Assembly: GCF_003171515.1 (NCBI RefSeq)
Contig: NC_089398.1
Location: 434,001 to 498,000, forward strand
Reading direction: 5' to 3'
DNA length: 64,000 bases
Source of the DNA: Pyrenophora tritici-repentis
Taxonomy: Eukaryota > Ascomycota > Dothideomycetes > Pleosporales > Pleosporaceae
Below, piece by piece: positions 46,011-56,806 of the stretch (the stretch's first letter is position 1; every line of letters begins with the position of its first letter). The notes beneath the pieces were generated by a model that searched no databases, had not been told where the DNA came from, and worked only from the letters and a program-made list of their open reading frames with translations. A program made the translations under genes and the position numbers.

Positions 46011-46035
46011 AATTGATTGAAGTTAGGTAGATGCA

Positions 46036-46091
46036 AAAAGTTGGTGGGGTGGCCCACTCGCTTGCCTGGCCCACTCGCTTGCCATCCACGT
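46036..46091 (-). repeat. terminal inverted repeat, right end of the Pogo-like element
   Basis: Reverse complement of 44241-44296 over 56 bp, next to TA at 46092-46093. Confidence 0.95.
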
Positions 46092-46093
46092 TA

Positions 46094-48050
46094 CCCAAAG
46101 GACGGGGAAGTACTTAGGATTGAGTTTTACGAGAGGGCAGAAGAAGCAGCTCCATGTTAATAATGGGTATGTTGGTTGGCTTTGCACTAAGTGCGTAAAG
46201 GGAAATAACGATAACTAGGAATGCATTCTGTTCGGTGGTTGTTTTTCTTGTCTACGAACATAGCTGCTACGAAGGTATACCTAAGCTCTGCGCAAGGTGG
46301 GCCGAAGTCGGGCCGAAGTGTCAAGCAGCCGACGTCTCTACCGATACTCACGATCCGACAGGGTATTAATTTTGAAAAGAGGAAGTAAAGGGCCGAAGTT
46401 TTGGAAAGTAGCAGAAAGAAAAGAGGTAGAAAAGGGGTTTAACTCAAACAAGGGCAGAAAGCCATAGACTGGCTCTACGTACGTTTTAGAAAAACCAGGA
46501 AATCCCTCATGAGTGAATGTACATTTTTTTAAGAGGAGAAAAGTAGACAGTCGTGGTGTACTAAAGAAAAAGAAGAAGAGGTCGACAGAAGAGAGAGAGA
46601 CAGATTTATACCCGCTCCTACCGTTAGCGTAAGCTTTATCCTTTCCACCCCCAAACAGCGCACATCAGCTGATATCAAACGTGTCAGCCCTCAGGGGGTG
46701 TGTCAACTAGAATGTTCTACTATCGTCACAGCTACGTAACACACTGCTGATCTGGAATGCTCCAGATACTCTACTTCATGTATATAGTCGCTCTCTGCAA
46801 CTCTCTCAATAAACAAACCTTCTCTCTCATCTCTCCTCCGATCCAACAAAACGCTTTTTGAAAATACATAAAGAGAATGAAGTAGAAAGGTTTCTGCATA
46901 TGTAGGATGGGTACTTTTAATTTGAGTGTCTCGTGATTTTAGTGCCCCTCGCAACGAACTCATCGACAACCAAGTTTTTCATTTTGAGTGGAAAAAAGAA
47001 GGCACCGGAGAGCACGCTCATTCCATGTACACCAGAGAACTTTGGACAAGAAAACACCGAGAAAATCACCACATTTGTTCTTTTTCGTACGGTTTTGTAG
47101 ATTTTAGGTAAAGAGGAGTAGGTAGTAATAAGAAAGGCAGGAATTATCCCCATCCGCTGACTCCAACGTTCTTTTCTCCGGCTCCATAATATACCGGAAA
47201 TTTCATTTTTTCTTAGAAAAGCTCCCCTGCTGGAGCGACGCGCACATGGAACAGTGTCCGTAGCATTTCTATTTTCTTGATTTTAGAAAACGAGTGGTCT
47301 TGGGTCAAACTCATGTCTCTTGTGGATTGTAGTTTCAGTATCGGTTTGGTGACGGCGGGTTTAAAAAGAAGGAAGGGAGTGGTGAGTATGAAAGATGGTG
47401 AGGTACGAGAGAAAGTAGGAGATTTATGTACACATGCAAGCCCACAAACATGCAGGTCATTACTTTTCGTTTTTATAGGTACTGGTGCTTCTCACACGCT
47501 CATGTGACTTCATAGCCTGATTTTCAAACATTTCCAGTAACTGGATGTTTTTTTTGGAAATAAGAAGAAAGTTTTGTGTGTTATAAACCGTAGAAGATGA
47601 TGGAGAGGAAGATATTTATACCACTTGCCGCACACAGGCGGCACGCATTTGCTTCGGTCAAAACTTTTTTTTTAGAACCGCGCAATCTCTCGAAAAAATT
47701 TGCCTTGCAAATGTAACTTTTAGACATTTCCATGTGATGTATTGATTTTAGCAATGAAGGAAAGATTTCAAGTGTGGGAGATAGTAAGAGGATTGGAGGG
47801 ATGTGCGAGCAAGACGGGTATTTATACGTTTCCTCTCCTTTGCAAAGCAGGGAGCGCGCTCATACATGAGTGTATTTGGTGTTTTAACCAAAGAAAATCC
47901 TCTTACGATGATTGCATGTTCCTCTGCTGGTTTTGATGATTGGGGGATTCTTTGGTTAATTCGAAAATGCATAGAGATGGAATTACATGATTTTGATGAG
48001 CGTTGTACCGAGCGTTTTTGGGTGTTGCCTAGAGGAGACAGCGAGAGCGA
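46094..48050 (-). repeat. degenerate tandem array, left arm, inner part (minus polarity)
   Basis: The array resumes after the transposon. Purine-rich tracts lead to TTTATA/TTTATG at 46605, 47423, 47615 and 47821; the last three are about 192 and 206 bp apart. On the minus strand each reads ATG block, TATAAATA, CT-rich tract, then CTAAAA, the same order as in the right arm. One unit reads ATGCGTGCCGCCTGTGTG, about 30 nt before TATAAATA. No credible gene. Confidence 0.65.
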
Positions 48051-49562
48051 GTGAATCCATGTTGTACCAGAAATCTTCGTTGAATCACTCGTGTTTTCTC
48101 CGGTCGAACTGCGCCCTCGCTGCTGCTGCTCGGAAGATGGCTCTTCTGGGGTACTACGTCACTTTGCATTGCTGGCCACACAGCAGCTGTCAGGCCTACG
48201 CAATGCGAGGTGTACAATATATACTATTCTACCACGATAATCAGGAGTTCACTGATCATACGTACCTTTTTGGTTGCATAGCGTAGTGGGCGTAGACCTA
48301 CGTTCTGACAGCAGCTATATCAGTATCTATTACGACCCTGAATTATTCGAGCGCTATACATTACCCATCCAGTGGCCTTGTGCCATGAAATCCCCTGGTT
48401 TCATTGCTGCGTATCTCAAAGGACATGCGACTTAGACATGTTGTACTCCCAACAAGTGATAGTCTTGGGCGAGACGGCGCGAGCGGTGAATGTCACTATA
48501 GGGTCAGAATGAGTCGTGCTTCACCGGTTGGCAGAACACGACTGCAGATTTGGCATCAACATAACGTATCGTCAGGTCGCAAGAGCACAAATATGCCGGT
48601 GGGGGATGAGTCGTGATGTGTGGACGAGGGCATGGAAGTCGGCATGATAGGCTAGCGGCTAGGCGGCCAAAACCGGAAACTTATCCGCTATTAGCATCCT
48701 CTATCTGAACCACTCCGCACGTCGTTATGAATTGTGGGCGGGCGTCTGTCATATACCTGTCATCTTCCGCAAATTTCCGTAACTGGCGCACGTCCGGTGA
48801 CTTGAGACTTCCACGGTACAGTTCCTTCATAGTGCTGCGACTGTTGTTCTACTACTACGTTGGGTTGTACCTACACTAGGTACCCATCAAGTGCTGCACG
48901 ATGCGGGCCGATTAGAGCAAGCTGTCCTCCCCCACGTTTAGGGTAAAGAGTTTCTCCGACCGACCGCGCACGAGAAACAGGATATCGGCAATGCAGCAGT
49001 GCAAGCAAGATGCATGATGCCAAACGTTCCGAATCTCGGATCTGGCCGGAATGACATGTTTACCAACCCAGGCGTCTGGCAAAGTACCAGGTCAAGCTTG
49101 GGTAGCATAAGGCAGGGTCTCTTTTGCATGTGGATCCGCAATCACACCATTATCTAGGACTGTTAATCCTTTCTCTCCAACGTTTAACCTGGAACGAATA
49201 GGCGAAGTTCAAACGCGTTCTAGACGCTCATGGCGTCATGCACATCAACTGCTAGTCCATGTGTGCCTGCCATCGCGGCCTGCCGAGCCTTGCCAAAACC
49301 GAAAAGGCGGGTGGTGAGGCATAGATTTTACGCCTTCGGGGCGTTGCATGCGTGGGCGCGAGGCTAATGCTCATGGACCCCTTCTCTTTGTAAGTTTAGT
49401 TTTTTTTTATGAATATCCCTTTCTGTGAGGCTTTGGTCAGCAACTTCTTTTGTCATTCTCTCCACTTCATCCGGAAACAACCCCGCTATACGCCGCGCAC
49501 AACCACGACGCCTACATCGCAACTCGCAACGCGTCTTTGAAGTAGCGCTGATATTTGCAGCC
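48051..49562. other. non-repetitive 5' flank of the aldo/keto reductase gene
   Basis: About 1.5 kb with balanced composition, unlike the arrays on both sides. No gene recognised. It must contain the reductase promoter. Confidence 0.5.
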
Positions 49563-50939
49563 ATGGCGACTACGCCTGTTGAACTTGCGTCGACGACACA
49601 CACCTTTCCTACGCGCCAAAAGGCTATCCCATACACGTTTGCCAATGGCAAGCGCACCCCACTATCCTCCATTCTGCCACCCCTCGTCTTCGGAACCGCC
49701 ACGTTTAACCACCTATACAACAGCGACCCTTTTGCGCTCGACACGACGGGTTTGGTAACATCAGCGCTTACACACGGTATCCGCGCCTTTGACACATCAC
49801 CATACTACGGCCCCTCTGAGCAATTACTCGGCGATGCGCTCGCAACTCCATTCGTCCGGGAGACCTTCCCCAGGAACTCATACATGATCTTGACAAAGGT
49901 CGGGCGGATAGCGAACGAGGAATTCGACTACAGCAAGGAGTGGGTGCGCGAGAGTGTCAACCGGAGTTTGGAGCGACTGCAAACCGACTATCTGGACCTC
50001 GTCTACTGCCACGATGTGGAGTTTGTAAGCCCAGCAGAGGTGTTGGAGGCAGTCAAGGAGCTGCGGCGCATACGAGACGAGGAGGGCACAATCCGCTACG
50101 TTGGTATCTCTGGATACCCGCTCGATGTCTTGGGCGACATGGCCGAACTCATCCTGCGCGAGACAGGCGAGCCGCTCGACGTGGTGCAATCGTACGCCAA
50201 CTTCACACTCCAGAACCAGACACTCGCGGGTGAGCGCGGCATCTTGCGCCTCAAGAACGCAGGCGTCGACGTGGTGCCCAACGCTTCCATCCTCGGCATG
50301 GGACTCTTGCGTCGCGACGGAATCCCCGTTGGAGCCCTCGGCGACTTCCACCCCGCGCCCGCCTCGCTCCGCGAAGCCGTCCGCAAAGCCAGCAACTTCT
50401 GCGACGAGCACGGCGAGCGAATCGAAGTCATTGCCATTCGTTTTGCGCTCGAGACGTGGACGTCTGCCGGCGCGCTGTGTGGCTCTCGCGGCGACCCCGC
50501 GTCCGGTGTGCCCTGGAAGCAAGAATCCATCGACGATGTGGGCGGCTCCAAGCTAGGCGTTAGCGTCATTGGCGTTTCACGTGCTTCGGAACTAGAGAAG
50601 ACAATGCTCGTCTGGCGCTCTATCCTCGATGGTCTCGAGGGCGGTCAGGAAACTGCGGCGCGCGCTGGGCGCTGGTACCGCGCTTGGGAACTTAGCACCA
50701 ATCGTAAGCGGACGGTGCAGATTCTCGCAGAGGGCGTGCAGGAGGTGCTTGGGGATGGCTTTGATTACTCTTGGGCGAGTCCCAGCCCGGGATACGTCAA
50801 TAAGAGGGCTAAGAAGGGGAAGACGGTCGAGCAGGGTGATGCGGGTGCGCCGTGGTTGACACCCGCTGCGAGTCCGGAAGCGGTGCCTGTAAAGGACGCC
50901 GGCGAGGTTGCAGAGGAGAAGAGTCTGCCATTGCGATGA
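49563..50939 (+). CDS. ara2: Ara2-type D-arabinose 1-dehydrogenase (aldo/keto reductase)
   Basis: The frame is open from 49425, but the first good ATG is 49563 (GCAGCCATGGCG context), giving 458 residues in one exon. Motifs: LVFGTATFNHLYNSDP, RAFDTSPYYGPSEQLLG (catalytic Asp about 76 and Tyr about 81), ILTKVGR (Lys about 112), LDLVYCHDVEF (His about 150), YVGISGYPLDVLG and VVQSYANFTLQNQTL. These match the fungal Ara2 / plant L-galactose dehydrogenase branch, which makes the lactone precursor of erythro-ascorbate (or ascorbate) using NAD(P)+. The extra C-terminal 100 residues (FDYSWASPSPGY and a charged tail) are usual for fungal members. It is the only gene between the two repeat arms and has normal coding GC, unlike its surroundings. 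Confidence 0.92.
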   Translation: MATTPVELASTTHTFPTRQKAIPYTFANGKRTPLSSILPPLVFGTATFNHLYNSDPFALDTTGLVTSALTHGIRAFDTSPYYGPSEQLLGDALATPFVRETFPRNSYMILTKVGRIANEEFDYSKEWVRESVNRSLERLQTDYLDLVYCHDVEFVSPAEVLEAVKELRRIRDEEGTIRYVGISGYPLDVLGDMAELILRETGEPLDVVQSYANFTLQNQTLAGERGILRLKNAGVDVVPNASILGMGLLRRDGIPVGALGDFHPAPASLREAVRKASNFCDEHGERIEVIAIRFALETWTSAGALCGSRGDPASGVPWKQESIDDVGGSKLGVSVIGVSRASELEKTMLVWRSILDGLEGGQETAARAGRWYRAWELSTNRKRTVQILAEGVQEVLGDGFDYSWASPSPGYVNKRAKKGKTVEQGDAGAPWLTPAASPEAVPVKDAGEVAEEKSLPLR

Positions 50940-51059
50940 CGAGTTAATTGGTCAATTTCAGAGGGTTTCTTGTGCAAACGGGGGAACATGTATATAGAGA
51001 CGGCCTTGTGGATATCTTTTCGGCTTAGATCGTTGGGTTGGGTGGCACGTGCCCCTGGG

Positions 51060-53340
51060 AGGCAGTATATAAATCACACATCTTCTTGATCACCACTTGT
51101 TTTCTTGTCTCTCAAACCTTCTTCTGCTTTTCTCAAAAGTTTCCTGAGTGCAGCGTGATGTTTTCCCTTTAAAATAAACCCGGCGACGACAAATGTCCTT
51201 GTGCCTCTCTTTCTGCACTTCTCTTTTATTTTATCAAAAAACCTTCCAGCGATGCGATGCGCCCTTCTCTTTTCTTCTGAAAAAACTCAAAAATTGCGCT
51301 GGACACATTATGTTTTCCCAGAAAGTCATTTCTAAAACCGATAGTTTCTATAAAACCATGTCGAGTCCAGAGTTTGTTGTTCATACTCACTATTCTCCCC
51401 CTACATGAATTGAAAACCTAAAAGTAGCGGGAAGCGATGTATGTGGGTTTCTGGAACCACCAAAACTCGCCTTTTTTTATAATAAAAATCGATGATGAGT
51501 ACACACATGTTGGCGGTTGGCGGCATGGTTTGTCGTCTCCTCCTCTCTTCTTCCTACTTTACCTAAAACCCGTTGCATCAAGGCTTATGCCTGGGGTTGG
51601 CGGCTTTGGTTTAAATGTTCCTTTAGCCCAATTTATGCTCTGTCTTTTTTCTCTCTTTTTCTACTTTACTCAAAAATGTATGCCAAGACCTTCATGAGTC
51701 TGGTGTTGACGGCTCTCTCGTACAAAAACTTGGTCGCGGAGGATGGAGTGGAGTCTCCTGCCTTCTTTCTACTTTTCTAAAATCTAAATGGTGATTGGGG
51801 ATGAGTCTGGTGTTGGCTGTTCTATTTTACAAAACAATTATCGCGAGGGTGAATGGAGTGGAATGCTCTACCCTTTTACTACTTTTCTAAATCGACACGG
51901 CACTTGGGTTATGTCTGATGTTAGCGGCTCTCTTGTATAAAAAAAACAAATGTAAAGAGAACGGATGCAGTGGGATCTCCTCACCTCTTTCTACTTTACT
52001 AAAAACCACAACAAAGAAACTAATGCCTGGCGTTGGCGGTTCTCGTGTGCGAAAATGGAGAGGTTTCAGACGTTATGGACTGCCCTACTCTTCCTTTTTT
52101 CTACTTTCCTAAAACATAAGGTTGGTACGTTGATGAGACCGGTGTTGAAGCATCTGCTATATAAAAAAGTTCGAATACACTTTTCCGATGTTCTGCCCTC
52201 CTCTTCTTTTCTACATTCCTAAAACCTAGCATCGAAACGTTCATGAGTCTGGTGTTGAAACATCTCCTATACAAAAATCTTCGAACACATGCCCAATGTT
52301 CTGCTCTCTCCTTCCCTTTCTCTATCTTCCGAAATAAGGAGACAAATTTCCCATGAGTCTGAGTTTGACGGCTCTCCTATAGAAAATACATGGCCCACCT
52401 CCCGATGGTCTGCTCTCCCCCCTTTTCCTATCTTCCAAAAATAAGGAGACGTAGTTTTTATGAGTCTGAGTTTGACGCCTCTCCCGTAGAAAATACACGG
52501 ACCACCTTCCTATGGCCTGCTCTCCCCTTTCTTTTTTCTACTCTTACAACGACGATGCCCCACGACAATGATTCTAGTGTTGACAGCTCTCCTGTACAAA
52601 AATCCTCATTTCAAAGATTATATGGTCTGCCCTTCCTCTTCTCTCCCTTTTCTAGTTTCCAAAAACACGAGCCATGTCTAGGGTTGACAGCTCTCCCCCA
52701 GAAAATACATGGTCTACGTCCTCATGGCCTGCTCTTCTCTCCCCCTTTTCTACTTTCCTAAAATCACCATTCCAGACTCGGATGAGTCTGGCGTTGACGC
52801 CTGCTACAAAAAAGCCACTGACCTCCAGCGATAGCATACCCTTCCTCACCTCTCCTTCTATTTTCAAAACGACAATGGCAAAAACATGACTCTGGTGTTG
52901 ACGCCTCCTATAAAAACTTCGTGAATCTCCGTCGATGGCCTGCCCTCCCTCCCCTCCCCTCTTTCTATTTTCTGAAACTAAAAGCTCTGTCTGAAATTGA
53001 CGGCTTTTCTGTATAAATCCACATTGCGTAAGATAGATGCACTGCTCCCCTTCTTTCCTGTTTTACTCAAAAGAGATCTCCAAACAATACATGAGTCTGC
53101 GCTTGACGCTTCTCCTGTATAAAAGCCACTGATCTCCTTCAATGGCCTGCTCTCTCTTTCTCTCTCCCTCTTCTGTTTTTCAAAAAAATAAGAGCTATGT
53201 CTGGGGTTAACAACTCTCCTTTTTTAATTCACATCACACAGTATGGATGGACTGCTCTCCTTCTTTCCTATCCTACTCAAAAGACGTCTCCGAATATTCT
53301 ATGAGTCTGGTGTTTCTGCCCCTCCTGTACGAAAATGCTG
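51060..53340 (+). repeat. tandem array, right arm, part A: about 18 units of 131 to 103 bp with TATA and CT-rich modules
   Basis: TATAAAA-like boxes (TATAAAA, TACAAAA, TAGAAAA and variants) occur at 51068, 51347, 51478, 51610, 51721, 51828, 51936, 52048, 52160, 52270, 52380, 52487, 52595, 52699, 52805, 52909, 53012, 53118, 53222 and 53328. Spacing is about 131 bp, then 107-112, then 103-106. Each box is preceded by a block like ATGAGTCTGGTGTTGACG that ends about 30 nt before it. It is followed, about 45 nt later, by a CT-rich tract ending in CTAAAA or TCAAAA. Copies are diverged, not identical. In several units ATG to TAA is an open frame of 28-29 codons. A CACGTG palindrome (51043-51052) precedes the first unit. 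Confidence 0.88.
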
Positions 53341-56300
53341 ACTGAAAAGATATCTGGTCTGTCCTCCTGTTTTCTTCCTGCCCTCTGCTCTCCTCCTTTA
53401 TTCCTTATTCCTCCTTTTCTCTAAAATACAAAAACATAACAGGCAAGCTGACATGACTTGGCCCTTTTCTCTCTTCTCACAACCAACAAGAAACACTTAC
53501 ACTGCCGATTTCCGAGTTTTTAAAAATCTTACATCGCTCGTTCTTACGCGCGAAAATTCAAAAGAAACAAAAACATGATTCGGCGTTTCTCTCCTCCCAG
53601 TTTTCCTCTTTACCAAAAATGGACAACGACATCACATATGTCCGGGGTTATCTGAAATCCTATATTTACGGTCCGCATGTGCGAAAATACAAAAGCAAAT
53701 TCGGTACTCACATGGCTCGGCGTTTCTACTCCCGGTTTTTTTTACTTTACTAAAAATACGTTGTGGGTTATTCATGTCCGGGGTTCTCGGAAAAAACAGC
53801 TACGAATAGCACATATGCGAAAAACTACCTCGAAAGCAGTGATGTCCGTGCGTGGTGTCCGGGTGTGCGTGTATAAAGTACGATGATGATAAGGATGTGG
53901 TGTTCTTCCCTCCTATATACAAAAGTTCCTGGCATTTACTAAAACCTGCCGTGAAGAAGCGGATGGGAATTCTAAAATAAGCGCATATGATGCGCATGAC
54001 TGTCATTGCTTTCCTGCGTTTTTAAAAATTCAACCGACCTGTGTTCGCACCACGGTGTTCGGGGCGGTAGGTGTATAAAAGTACGAGGGTGACTTGAAGG
54101 TGCTCTTTACTCCTGTTAAGAATATGTTAGGTTCAGTCCAGGTCGGCGAGGTGAGGTTCGTGGAGTAAGCCCGAGCAGAAGGACCGACGCGGAATGATGA
54201 TCTGTCATGTACGTCCTAAGATCATCATAACAACAAGTAGATAGAACAATAGCTCTTAGTGAAGTTCAATCCAATACAGGGTTACCTTTCGTACCTCTAC
54301 TCGGTCGCCTATGGTAGTCATACCACCAGAGGAGACCTTGTTCTAACAACTCCTTTACTTACCAAACTTTCAATATCCCTAAAAGGTGGACTTTAATCAA
54401 GTTTATGGTCTTCTGAAATCTACACCCAAAATATTGATGATTTTGCTGGCTTCTCTGCGTTTTGGAATAAAAACTTTATAGTGCTGTGCCTGCGCGGTAC
54501 GGTGTGTGAGTGTACAAAAGCACCACACAGCCACGCACATGTTCTTCTTCTTTCCTCTACTTATTCAACTGATAATTTATCCAAAACAAGTCAATTCTGG
54601 TTTGTATGCGGTTTTCTAAAATGTGTAAAGCCTGGATCGATATTTTCGCTGGCTTTCCTGCTTTTTTTAAAAAAAGTTTATGACAACATATGCTTGCGTA
54701 GTTCGCGTTGTCGGAGTATAAAAGCACAAGAACGAAGAAATGATGTTCTTTACTCATTTACCTACTAGATTTCTACTATTTCTAAATAAGTCAATTCCAG
54801 CATGTATGTCATTTTCTAAAAAGAAAGCTCCACCGTTTCTTGTAAATGTTCGGGCTTTCCTGCGTTTCTGAGAAGTTAAGGGACCTCTATTTGTACGTCC
54901 GTGCGTAGTGCGCGGGTCCGGTGCATACAAATCAACGACGAGTTAGACATGTGGTTCTTCCCTCCTATGTAGAACATCTCTGATATCTCTAAAAAGTTCA
55001 ACTCTGGCAGGTATGGGGTTTTCTAAAATAAACAACCATAAGATCAATGTCTGTCCTGGCTTTCCCCGCTTTCCTACTTTCTAAAAGGCCCAACAGATCA
55101 TTCGATGTGCGGGTGGGCCGGGTGCCTTGGTTCAAAAATCAAGATGTAGAGGTGGAGGGACGGTTCTTCTCTCTTATATACAAGAGCTTCGGGTTTTTAC
55201 TGGAAGTTACTCTAAAGAAAGTTATGAGCCTTTTCAAAAGAATTCGTCACCAGACGGCCATGGTTTTCCTGGCTTTTCCCTGGTTTTTAAAACACACATT
55301 TCGACTATACATGTGCGTGCGCACGAGACAGGTTGGTTTAAAAGTATGACGTGAAAGTGGAGGGACAGTTCTTCTCTCTTATTTATAAAAACTTCTAGGT
55401 TTTGCTAAAAGTGATTTGGTAAACACATCATGGGGGTTTTCTCGAAAACTGAATCAAAGAGAGATGATGTTTCTCCTGGCTTGGTTCTGGGTTAAAAAGG
55501 AAATACTATACGGTGTATGTGCGTACTCGCGGGATGGGTTAGTTTAAAAAGATGATGTCAAGAGGGATGTGTGGTTCTTTGCTTCTACATTCGAAATTTT
55601 GATTCCTATAAAAACTAGCGATGGAGTGGTTTATGGAGTTTTTCGCAAAGATCAGAAAAAAGACAGTCGATGGTTTTCCTGGCTCTTAAAAACAAATGCT
55701 ACTCTCAACATGTGCGTAGGCGCGGGAAACGTAGGTTTAAAAGTAAAGTGGAGGTATGGTCTTTTACTTCTACATCTGAAACTCTGTATTACTGTCAAAA
55801 ATTGCAAGGGAATGGATCATAGAGTTCTTCTTAAAACTGGACGGCAGATTAATTATAGTTCTCCTGGATTTTGCTTGGTTTCTAAAACATAATGCATCGG
55901 CGTGCACGTCTAGGCGCGCAAGGCTCTTTGGTATAAAAACTGCGAGGGGGAGGTGTGGTTCTTCACTTCTAAGCGCCTAAACTCCCGATCTTTTTAAAAT
56001 CGATATCTTTAACAAGCCGATGGTTTTCCTGTCTTTACCCTTGTTTTTGAAATTGGAACAAACTAGTGGAATGTAAGTGCGCGCGGAAATTTTCTAAGGT
56101 TTAGTTTAACCCACGACATGGACGTGTGACTGGATGCTTCTACGTATTTCCAAAACTTCTAGGTTGTCAAAAATAAAATAAAATGGGTTATTGTGTTTCC
56201 TAAAAACGTAGGGATTAATGATACATGTTTATCCGGTCTTTGCCGTTGTCTTTAAGAAAAATGAAAAGGACGAGGCTCATTTGCACGTGGGTGAGAAGCG

Positions 56301-56622
56301 TGGGTTCAAAGTCATTACATAGAGACATGGCTGTTCACTTCTACGGATTACTAAAACTTCCGGTTTTGCCAAAAGCGATAACACGGTACACGATGGGGTT
56401 TTCTAAAAATATAACGACTGGAAAAACACGTATGCTCCTGCAGGAGTCTTCGCCCTATCTTTTAAAAGGAAAAAAATGATGTTCATGTGCGTGCGCGCGG
56501 GGTTCGATAATAAAAGGTAAAACATGAGGGAGTAGGTGCTCACATCTGGGTATCTCTAAAACTTCCGATTCTTTTAAAAACGCCAGAGGATATGCTTATA
56601 GGGTGCCATAAAAAACGACAAC
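53341..56622 (+). repeat. tandem array, right arm, part B: units of about 200 bp
   Basis: TATA-like boxes (TATAAAA, TTTAAAA, TACAAAA) occur at 53872, 54074, 54513, 54717, 54926, 55131, 55337, 55543, 55736, 55932, 56105, 56305 and 56508. Intervals are mostly 193-209 bp; 54074 to 54513 contains a solo LTR and is 199 bp without it. Units carry a G+C-rich block such as ATGTGCGTGCGCGCGG about 20-30 nt before the box. After the box comes a G/A-rich then CT-rich stretch (GTGGTTCTTC), two or three TCTAAAA motifs and a TTTTCCTGGCTTT block. Roughly two part-A lengths fit in one unit. Confidence 0.88.
54114..54348. mobile_element. solo LTR (235 bp) of a retrotransposon with 5-bp target duplication
   Basis: It begins TGTTAAGAATATGTTAGG and ends GTTCTAACA (TG...CA). 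ACTCC is directly repeated on both sides (54109-54113 and 54349-54353). The short length and TGTTA...TAACA ends suggest a Copia-type LTR. No internal region is present, as expected after recombination between two LTRs. It lies inside one 200-bp array unit. Confidence 0.88.
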
Positions 56623-56639
56623 CAAATTGCCAGACTTTC

Positions 56640-56790
56640 CAACAAGCAAGTAAAGCAAGTCACCGCTCTAAACTTGACTTGCTTGGTTCAAACATAGGCT
56701 TTACTTGACTTGCTTGGGGTGATTTTTTTACTTGCTTGACTTGCTTGTATTACTTGCAAGTACTTGGATTACTTGACTACTACAAAGAGA
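56640..56790. repeat. left subterminal repeats of the hAT element
   Basis: Many copies, in both orientations, of CAAGTCAAGCAAGTAA-like motifs. These are probably transposase binding sites. Confidence 0.85.
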
Positions 56791-56806
56791 TTAAGCTACA
56801 TACAAA

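Larger units (their letters stand above)
44241..46091 (-). mobile_element. intact Pogo/Fot1-like DNA transposon with TA target duplication
   Basis: The 1851-bp element has perfect 56-bp inverted ends (44241-44296 and 46036-46091, beginning ACGTGGATGGCAAGCGAG) and is flanked by TA at 44239-44240 and 46092-46093. Each end contains a 17-bp unit (GGCAAGCGAGTGGGCCA) twice in tandem, probably the transposase binding sites. The transposase frame is uninterrupted, without obvious RIP-type stop codons, suggesting recent arrival. It sits inside the left repeat arm. Confidence 0.95.

Noticed and set aside
42430..48050. RIP-degenerated transposon as the origin of the left arm
   Set aside because: No long degenerate transposase or reverse-transcriptase frames are visible, and the modular TATA and CT order matches the right arm. 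A RIP index would be needed to exclude it fully.
51060..56622. CRISPR-like interpretation of the regular repeats
   Set aside because: Units are diverged along their whole length with no constant repeat and variable spacer, and the genome is eukaryotic.
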